A DNA stretch of 9,777 bases from Anaerolineae bacterium. Lineage in GTDB: Bacteria; Chloroflexota; Anaerolineae; Epilineales; JAHCIE01. The first letter of the stretch is position 1. The number at the start of each line of letters is the position of its first letter. Below are positions 4,931-9,777 of the stretch, piece after piece. Below the pieces are notes generated by a model. That model was not told where the DNA came from and did not search any database. It was given only the letters and a program-made list of their open reading frames with translations. The stretch spans positions 1 through 9,777 of the forward strand of contig JAHCIE010000097.1 in the NCBI GenBank assembly GCA_026129385.1, read 5' to 3'. The position numbers and the translations under genes were made by a program.

Positions 4931-7906
4931 CTACGCGCGCTCGCCGCGCCGCAGACGCTCGTAGAGGTCGATGGTCTCCGGCGCGGGCGCGGTGTCTAGC
5001 TCGTCGTGGAGGAGCGTGACCAGTCGGGCGTAGTGGTCGATGGCTTTGGCGTGCTCGCCGCCGCGCGCCAGGGCGACCATCAGCCCCCGGTGGGCGGCTT
5101 CCAGGTAGCCGTCCTGGGCGATGGCCGTCATGAAGGTTGTGGCGGCGTGGGCGTGATCCCCCACCTCCAGCAGGGCTGTACCCGCGCGGATGAGGGCGTC
5201 CAGGTAGAGGCGGCGCAGGCGCTCGCGATGGGGGGTGGCCCACTCGCCAACCTCCAGGTCGGCGAGAAAGTCGCCGGAGTAGAGGGATTGGAGAGTGGAG
5301 ATTAGGGATTGGGGAGACGCGGGGGGTGTGGCGAGGGTGTCAACGGACGCCTCGAAGGCTTCGACGTCGAACCAGTAGGCCAGGGCGCGGTTGAAGGCGT
5401 AGCGGCTGTCGTGCCGGGTAATCCACTCCGCGCCGCCCAGGGCCTGACGGAGGTGGTGCAGGCTGCGGTGGAACTGGCTACGCAGTTGCGCGGGGGAGGC
5501 GTCGGGCCACAGGGCCAGGCCGATGACCTCCTTCGTCGCCGGCCCCTCGCATAGCAGGAAGAACAACAGCTCCTGCGCCGTGGCATAGCGCCAGGTGCGG
5601 GGCGGGATGGGTTGGCCCTGGTGGAAGACCTGCACAGGGCCGAGGGCGTGGATGCGCAGGGACGCTTCGGATGCGACGGCTGACGGCCCATCTGGGGTGG
5701 ACAGCGCGGCGCGGGCCAGGTCGAGGGCCGCCGCGAACGCCAGGACTTGCCCCGCCTGCCACGCCGCGTCGAACGCCTCAGTATCCAACTGTTGGCGGAC
5801 TGTCGCGACGGCGTGCGCTATCGCCTGCTGGTCGGGCAGGGCCGGCCGGGCGTGCAATCGCCGTAGCTCGCTCTCGGCCGCCGCCAGCAGGGTGATAGCC
5901 GGGGTGGTCTGCCCAGTTGCTGCTGCGACGGCCGCCACGCCAGCCACACCGTGCGCGACCCCTACCGCGTCTTCCCGCGCGGCAAAGAGGGTAAGGCTGT
6001 CGCCAAAGAGGGGGCGGGCGCCCGACGGTCGTTCCTCAGCCAGCGCGACGTAGCCGAGGTTGTGCAAGCACCAGGCGCGCGTCTCGTCGTCGCCAACCTC
6101 GACGGCCAGGGCCAGGCTGCGCTCGTAGCAGGCTCGCGCCTCCGACCAGCGCCGCTCGCAGCGGGCTACCTCTCCGAGGCCCAGCCACGCCTGCGCGCTG
6201 CCCGCGTGGTCACCCAGTTCGTCGTAGGCAGCCAGACTGGCCTGGAAGTGAGCGCGGGATCCGTCAAGCCTCACGGTGGCGAGGGCCGCGAGGCCCAGGT
6301 TCAGGTGGGCGTGGCCGATCTCCCAGCCGTCCCCGGCCTCCTGGCGGAGGACCAGGCTCTGTTCGTATAGACGGGTGGCCTGCTCGAAGTCGCCGTCGGC
6401 CAGGGCGACGAGGCCCAGCCCGGCCAGGGCGTTGGCGATGCCGCGCGGTTCCCCCACCTGCGTGGCATGACTCAGGCTAGCCTCGAAACGCTCACGGGCG
6501 CGGGCATACTCGCCCAGTTCCCAGGCCAGCAGGCCCCGCGTGTAGAGGGCAGCCGCAGCCAATGCGGCTGGAATGGTCGGCTGTCCGGCGAGCGCCTGGT
6601 CGAGCCACGTAGCCCCCTCGCGGCGTCTTCCCCGCAGCCGCCAATACTGGGCGAGAGCGACCACCGTCCGCAGTGTATCCTCGATGCGCCCCTGGCCCAG
6701 CGCCCAACCCAGCGCCACCCGCAAGTTCTCCGCGTCGACCTCGAGCCGGGCCAGCCATTCGATCTGCTCGGCTCCCCGTAGATGAGGCTCGGCGCGCTGG
6801 ACGAGACGCAGATAGTAATCGGCGTGCCGCTCGGCGAAGGCTGCCCGTTCGGCAGGTGTGCTGCGCGCCCGTCCGTACTCGCGGATCGTCTCCAGCATCG
6901 CGTAGCGCGTTGCGCTGCCGTCGCGCGGGACGACCTGCGACAGACCCTGGTCGACCAGGGCGCCAACCACAGTCACCAGAGATTCGGTGGTGTGGGCAGC
7001 CGCGTCGGCCGTTGCGCTGGTTACGGCGGCGAGGGCGTCCAAATCGCAGCCGCCCTCGAAGAGGGCCAGCTGGCGAAACAGGCGACGGGCCGCCATGTCG
7101 AGAAGGTCGTAGCTCCAGTCCAGGGTGCGGCGCAATGTCTGGTGGCGAGGCGGCATGTCGCGCGGCCCGTCCGCGAGGAGTGCGAGACGGTCGTCTAGAT
7201 GCTGTAGGAGTTCGTCAGGCGCTAGAAGGCGTAACCAGGCGGCGGCCAGTTCGAGGGCCAGGGGTAGGCCATCCAGACGGCGGCAGATGCTGGCGATCGT
7301 CACGGCGTTGCGCTCCGTGACGGTGAACCCGGGCCTGCTACCCCGGGCGTGGTGGACGAAGAGGGCCACCGCCGGGTTGGCGGCCAGGTTGGCGGGCGTC
7401 ACGACCGCGTCAGTGTCGGGCAGACGCAAGGGGGTGACGGGGAAGACCTGCTCGCCGCGCAGTCGTAGCGGGCCACGGCTGGTGACCAGGATGCGCAACT
7501 CAGGGGCTGCGGCCAGCAGCTGGGCGATGGTGGGCGCGGCGTGTAGCACATGCTCGAAGTTGTCGAGGACCAAGAGGGTCTGCCTAGGGCTGAGATGTGC
7601 CAGCACGTCCTCGGCCAGCGTGCTCCCCCGCCCCTCGCGAATGGCGAGTGCGTGGGCGATGGCGCTCAAGACCCCATCCCTGTGGGTGACTGGGGCCAGA
7701 TCGACCAGGAACACGCCCTCACGGAACTCGGGACTCAGGCGGCGCGCCACCTCGACGGCCAGGCGTGTCTTGCCGACGCCGCCCGGTCCCGTGAGGGTCA
7801 CCAGATGTGCTTCGCGCCGCTGGACGAGGCCCTCGAGGGCGGCCAGTTCCTGGTCGCGGCCAAAGAGGGGCGTGACCGCTACGGGTAGACGGTTGGACAC
7901 CGACAT
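4931..7906 (-). CDS. STAND ATPase-TPR-winged helix-BTAD transcriptional regulator
   Basis: This is a 991-residue signal-sensing transcription factor. Domains in order: an NB-ARC/STAND-type ATPase with Walker A GPGGVGKT (40-47), Walker B LLVLDN (111-116), a sensor-like TSR (142-144) and GLPLALELAAA (213-223); TPR-like repeats from about 446 to 665, such as LYTRGLLAWELGEYARARERF; an OmpR/SARP-type winged helix from about 746 (LRIHALGPVQVF, then LWPDASPAQLRSQFHRSLHHLR); and a BTAD to the end (YSGDFLADLEVGEWA, DELDTAPAPETIDLYERL). Known of such families: nucleotide switching and TPR ligand contact control DNA binding. In AfsR-type SARPs the DNA-binding and BTAD parts come first; here they come last. 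The ATG at 7906 is chosen because GGAGG lies 6 bases upstream; longer in-frame starts up to 8059 would overlap the divergent gene's promoter. It lies directly upstream of the amidase cassette, a possible target. Confidence 0.92.
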   Translation of the reverse strand: MSVSNRLPVAVTPLFGRDQELAALEGLVQRREAHLVTLTGPGGVGKTRLAVEVARRLSPEFREGVFLVDLAPVTHRDGVLSAIAHALAIREGRGSTLAEDVLAHLSPRQTLLVLDNFEHVLHAAPTIAQLLAAAPELRILVTSRGPLRLRGEQVFPVTPLRLPDTDAVVTPANLAANPAVALFVHHARGSRPGFTVTERNAVTIASICRRLDGLPLALELAAAWLRLLAPDELLQHLDDRLALLADGPRDMPPRHQTLRRTLDWSYDLLDMAARRLFRQLALFEGGCDLDALAAVTSATADAAAHTTESLVTVVGALVDQGLSQVVPRDGSATRYAMLETIREYGRARSTPAERAAFAERHADYYLRLVQRAEPHLRGAEQIEWLARLEVDAENLRVALGWALGQGRIEDTLRTVVALAQYWRLRGRRREGATWLDQALAGQPTIPAALAAAALYTRGLLAWELGEYARARERFEASLSHATQVGEPRGIANALAGLGLVALADGDFEQATRLYEQSLVLRQEAGDGWEIGHAHLNLGLAALATVRLDGSRAHFQASLAAYDELGDHAGSAQAWLGLGEVARCERRWSEARACYERSLALAVEVGDDETRAWCLHNLGYVALAEERPSGARPLFGDSLTLFAAREDAVGVAHGVAGVAAVAAATGQTTPAITLLAAAESELRRLHARPALPDQQAIAHAVATVRQQLDTEAFDAAWQAGQVLAFAAALDLARAALSTPDGPSAVASEASLRIHALGPVQVFHQGQPIPPRTWRYATAQELLFFLLCEGPATKEVIGLALWPDASPAQLRSQFHRSLHHLRQALGGAEWITRHDSRYAFNRALAYWFDVEAFEASVDTLATPPASPQSLISTLQSLYSGDFLADLEVGEWATPHRERLRRLYLDALIRAGTALLEVGDHAHAATTFMTAIAQDGYLEAAHRGLMVALARGGEHAKAIDHYARLVTLLHDELDTAPAPETIDLYERLRRGERA
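5282..5315. repeat. Short GGATTGG/GGAGATTAGG-type repeat inside the regulator gene
   Basis: A purine-rich tract with GGATTGG repeated at both ends and GGAGATTAGG between them lies in frame inside the regulator. It encodes the PQSLISTLQSL stretch (about residues 865-875) in the linker just before the BTAD core YSGDFL. Its base composition differs from the flanking coding DNA. It looks like a simple-sequence element captured in a loop. Confidence 0.5.
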
Positions 7907-7912
7907 CCTGAA

Positions 7913-7917
7913 CCTCC
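7913..7917 (-). promoter_or_regulatory. Ribosome binding site of the large regulator
   Basis: GGAGG on the minus strand is 6 bases before ATG 7906. It selects this start over in-frame upstream ATGs at 7960, 7996, 8014, 8035, 8056 and 8059, which lack such a site. The protein then begins MSVSNRLPV, right before the LFGRDQEL motif that opens the ATPase. Confidence 0.75.
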
Positions 7918-7989
7918 GCCCGAATTGTACTCTCCGTAAGCCAATTGGACGACCCGCCATAGCGCTGACACCAGCGATATGAGGCTGGG

Positions 7990-8019
7990 TTGGCATGAAG
8001 GTTCGATGGTCCATATAAT
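7990..8019 (+). promoter_or_regulatory. Sigma70-type promoter of the small CxxC gene
   Basis: TTGGCA (7990-7995, one mismatch to TTGACA) and a perfect TATAAT (8014-8019) are separated by 18 bases. Transcription should start near 8026, leaving a leader of about 50 bases before the GTG start. This is the best promoter in the window. It lies in the 171-base gap shared with the divergent regulator, so the regulator could act on it. Confidence 0.7.
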
Positions 8020-8066
8020 CCCTGGTGGCGCCCATGCTCAGCGACGCATGGGTCATCATCCGGCTC

Positions 8067-8072
8067 AGGAGG
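8067..8072 (+). promoter_or_regulatory. Ribosome binding site deciding the GTG start at 8078
   Basis: AGGAGG, a full Shine-Dalgarno core, lies 5 bases before GTG 8078. In-frame ATGs at 7979, 8006 and 8048 have no such site, and the first two precede the predicted transcription start. Confidence 0.75.
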
Positions 8073-8077
8073 TCATT

Positions 8078-8395
8078 GTGATTGAGGCTTCACCCCACGG
8101 TATGCATTTATCCCAGACCTACCCCAGCGGCGCGGAAGAGTGGTTGTGCCCGGCTTGCGGTCGGCGCTTCGTGATGGAGTGGACGCCCGCTTTCAAGCGG
8201 ATCGTCCTTGAGCGCGGCGACGAGGGGATCGCGCACAGCGGGGCGAAGGGGCTGCCAGGCCTTAGCCTCAGCGCGGGGACTCTCCCGCCCGCCGACGCCA
8301 CCCCATCGCCTGAGGAGGAGACCCGGCTGCCCGATGATCTGAGCCGCTGGCTACGCGACGCCGGCTTCGAGGACTGGTGGGGCCAGGGCGAGTAA
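8078..8395 (+). CDS. Small CxxC protein of unknown function
   Basis: A 105-residue protein beginning at GTG. The N-terminal half holds the conserved-looking core: EEWLCPACGRRFVMEWTP followed by FKRIVLERGDEGIAHSGAKG. A single CPAC pair could be half of a zinc ribbon, with the other ligands coming from histidines or from a second subunit. The C-terminal half is a Pro/Glu/Asp-rich linker ending in a predicted short helix, LSRWLRDAGFEDWW. I recall similar short proteins in Chloroflexota but know no function. It has its own promoter and ribosome site, is divergent from the large regulator, and is followed by hairpins. Confidence 0.8.
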   Translation: MIEASPHGMHLSQTYPSGAEEWLCPACGRRFVMEWTPAFKRIVLERGDEGIAHSGAKGLPGLSLSAGTLPPADATPSPEEETRLPDDLSRWLRDAGFEDWWGQGE

Positions 8396-8397
8396 CC

Positions 8398-8426
8398 CCG
8401 GGCTGAGTGGGGATTGCTCCGCCCGG
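8398..8426 (+). terminator. Hairpin just after the CxxC gene
   Basis: CCGGGCTGAG (8398-8407) pairs with CTCCGCCCGG (8417-8426) through 10 positions with one mismatch, starting 3 bases after the stop. There is no T tract, so it is a weak terminator or an mRNA end-protecting structure. Confidence 0.4.
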
Positions 8427-8476
8427 TATGGGACGTGTCACACCGGCCAGTGATGGGGATGGGTCAGTGATTCAGG

Positions 8477-8514
8477 ACAAGGCTACTCGATGGACAGCCA
8501 TCGAGTAGCCTTGT
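8477..8514. terminator. Bidirectional hairpin terminator between convergent genes
   Basis: A perfect 17-base stem (8477-8493 with 8498-8514) closes the loop ACAG. On the plus strand it runs into a T-rich tail (TTGTTGTGTT from 8511). It sits between the converging ends of the CxxC gene (+) and the 141-residue gene (-), so it probably stops transcripts from the plus strand and perhaps from both sides. Confidence 0.8.
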
Positions 8515-8553
8515 TGTGTTCAGCCTATGCAGTTGTTAGCGCCGACCTGAATC

Positions 8554-8979
8554 TCAGACTGGGTCGTAGAACTGAACGAGCGGCCCTTCGCTGAAACCGG
8601 CGATCTCGTTGGGGAAGCCGCCGTTGGTGTACAGCAGAACCGTCACCAGCTTGTACGTGCCGGCCGTCACCGCGCCAGCGGCGACGTTGATGTCGGCGTG
8701 GTAGTTGCGGGGCAGGGGCAGCGGCGGGGCAGCGGCCACGGGTACGTTCACCGTCGGCCCGATCTGACCCTCGAAGCCGGGGCCGATGGACTCGAGGTAG
8801 GCGCTCACGTGCCAGTCGCCGCCCATAACCGACGCGGCCGGCCCATCGATGGACCAGTCGGCGTGCACCCGGAAGGGGTCGGTCGTCTTGACGATGGTGG
8901 CGGGGGCCTGGCCGGGGTCAATCAGGACCGCGCTGAAGCTACCAGACAGGGACATGGGGTTGGGAACTTCGAACGTCAT
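8554..8979 (-). CDS. Conserved-looking beta-rich protein of unknown function
   Basis: A 141-residue protein with no signal peptide, membrane segment or cysteine. It has alternating short strands and Pro/Gly turns, which suggests a beta sandwich. Landmarks are MSLSGSF near the start, TTDPFRVHADWSIDG, GGDWHVSAYLESIGPGFEG, a VNVPVAAAPPLPLPRNYHADINV stretch, TYKLVTVLLYTN, and a terminal GPLVQFYDP. I recall similar unnamed proteins in Chloroflexota and cyanobacteria, but assign no function. The ATG at 8979 has AAGGAGAG about 6 bases upstream; longer readings to 9165 give a basic, low-complexity extension and would overlap the neighbouring gene. The upstream gap contains regularly spaced heptamers that could be an activator site. 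Confidence 0.85.
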   Translation of the reverse strand: MTFEVPNPMSLSGSFSAVLIDPGQAPATIVKTTDPFRVHADWSIDGPAASVMGGDWHVSAYLESIGPGFEGQIGPTVNVPVAAAPPLPLPRNYHADINVAAGAVTAGTYKLVTVLLYTNGGFPNEIAGFSEGPLVQFYDPV

Positions 8980-9057
8980 CGCACACTCTCCTTGTGTTTC
9001 CTGAGATAGGCGGGTTGGCTGGTGGGAGGGGCCCGTCTCCCGCCCCAGCATGCTTGT

Positions 9058-9101
9058 AGTAAAGGCGAGGGCGATTAGGGAACGCTTAGCGCGGCGCTTA
9101 G
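9058..9101 (-). promoter_or_regulatory. Candidate SARP-type operator and -10 element
   Basis: On the minus strand, CTAAGCG (9101-9095), CTAAGCG (9089-9083) and CTAATCG (9078-9072) are direct repeats with starts 12 and 11 bases apart. The last is followed by exactly 8 bases and then TTTACT (9063-9058), a 4/6 match to TATAAT; no TTGACA-like -35 is evident. Known Streptomyces SARP sites have direct heptamers near one helical turn apart, the nearest 8 bases from the -10. The target would be the gene starting at 8979, with a leader of about 70 bases. Confidence 0.5.
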
Positions 9102-9136
9102 GCGGCGCGGCGACCGAAATAAGTGGCGCATTGGCG

Positions 9137-9777
9137 TCAGGTGGTAAGTTGACGGCGCAGAACACGATAGAGGCGCGTGATAGCGTCGCCGGGTGGGACG
9201 CTCAATTCGGCGCGCAGGGTGGCGACACAGATGTGGTACTGCTGCATGGCAAGGTGACGCTGCCCCTGGCGCGCGTAACATTGCATCAGGCGGTGGTGCG
9301 CCTCCTCGTGGCAGTTGTCGTGGCGCAGCATCAGGTGGCATAGCTGGATGCACTCGGCGGTCTGATCGTGCTCTAGATATTGGCGGCTGAGGCGGTCGAG
9401 GGCATCCAAATACAGCATACGCAATCGGACCCGCTCCACGATGGGCCAGTCGAGGTAAGGCTCGTCGGCCATGAACTCGCCTCGATAGAGGCCGACGGCC
9501 TGTCCATACTCGGCGAGGGCGGCGTACATTCGCCCGTCGCGCTCCAGGCGCTGCGCTTCTGCCAGACGCGCGTCGAATTCCTCGGTGTCGACCCAGACGG
9601 TGATAGCGGGATTGAAGCGGTAGGCGTCGTTCTCGAATAGCAGAATTGGGGCGCTGGTCACAGCCCGCATGACGGAGCGCACGGTGTGGAGGGCGACGTT
9701 GAGGCAATTGCGCCCGGCGCGGGGGTCGGCGTCGGGCCAGAATTGGGCCATCAAGGTGGCGCGCGGGATGGGCTGCT
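9137..9777 (-). CDS. BTAD-type (SARP-like) transcriptional regulator, N-terminus outside the window
   Basis: The last 212 residues of a regulator whose 5' end lies beyond the window. The visible part starts in the winged helix: QPIPRATLMAQFWPDADPRAGRN leads into the recognition helix LNVALHTVRSVMR. The wing DAYRFNP and VWVDTEEFDARL connect to a BTAD with YRGEFMADEPYLDW, RVRLRMLYLDALDRLSRQYL and the closing ATLRAELSVPPGDAITRLYR. It ends right after the BTAD, as in small SARPs or in large regulators with an N-terminal ATPase; the window cannot tell which. It shares domain types with the 4931-7906 regulator but is not a recent duplicate. It sits 157 bases upstream of the 141-residue gene on the same strand, whose promoter region has SARP-like repeats. 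Confidence 0.9.
   Translation of the reverse strand, partial: QPIPRATLMAQFWPDADPRAGRNCLNVALHTVRSVMRAVTSAPILLFENDAYRFNPAITVWVDTEEFDARLAEAQRLERDGRMYAALAEYGQAVGLYRGEFMADEPYLDWPIVERVRLRMLYLDALDRLSRQYLEHDQTAECIQLCHLMLRHDNCHEEAHHRLMQCYARQGQRHLAMQQYHICVATLRAELSVPPGDAITRLYRVLRRQLTT

Noticed and set aside
6673..7320. Plus-strand open frame within the regulator
   Set aside because: It is an Arg/Pro/Ala-rich shadow of the ATPase/TPR coding region, with no ribosome site.
7924..7929. TACAAT as -10 of the large regulator (minus strand)
   Set aside because: It would place the transcript start on the ribosome site itself, and no -35 lies at the right distance.
7907..8059. N-terminal extension of the large regulator up to ATG 8059
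   Set aside because: It would cover the divergent promoter and the neighbour's leader; the GGAGG site at 7913-7917 points to ATG 7906, and the ATPase family opens right after that start.
8980..9165. N-terminal extension of the 141-residue protein to 9165
   Set aside because: It overlaps the end of the BTAD gene and the heptamer site, is basic and of low complexity, and AAGGAGAG supports ATG 8979.

Overview
The window is high-GC bacterial DNA. Its gene content points to Chloroflexota (Anaerolineae or a relative). It carries long regulators that join an STAND-type ATPase, TPRs and a BTAD domain, a Pro/Thr-rich linker style in secreted proteins, and short GGACCAA/GGACGAA and CCAATCCCTAATCTCC-like repeats that I associate with that phylum. 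The assignment is an inference from style; there is no rRNA gene to confirm it.

Layout. Bases 1-62 are a poly-G/poly-C contig end, probably an artefact. After a gene-poor stretch come a rho-independent terminator (263-290), an inverted array of heptamers (294-363) and a promoter-like pair (350-378) that lead into lepA (412-2207, +). lepA is clear and conserved, but about 230 bases near its 3' end carry many small indels. Between lepA and the convergent genes that follow lies an array of six clear hairpins (2282-2469), plus one doubtful one. A minus-strand cassette follows: a cysteine amidase of the Amidase_6 type (4243-4809), then two tandem paralogous exported proteins with a Pro/Thr-rich stalk (3399-4169 and 2476-3387). 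Upstream of it, also on the minus strand, is a 991-residue regulator (4931-7906) with ATPase, TPR, winged-helix and BTAD parts in that order. Divergent from the regulator is a small CxxC protein (8078-8395, +) with a good sigma70-like promoter. A strong hairpin terminator (8477-8514) separates it from a 141-residue protein of unknown function (8554-8979, -). The window ends inside a second BTAD-type regulator (9137-9777, -).

How it may work together (inference). The two BTAD regulators flank or adjoin the genes they might control. The best local case is the 158-base gap between the partial regulator and the 141-residue gene. It holds three copies of CGNTTAG at 11- and 12-base spacing, with the last copy exactly 8 bases from a -10-like hexamer. 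This is the layout known for Streptomyces SARP operators. The large regulator lies directly upstream of the amidase and stalk-protein cassette, which may be its target. That cassette looks like a cell-envelope module, but nothing in the sequence fixes its substrate.
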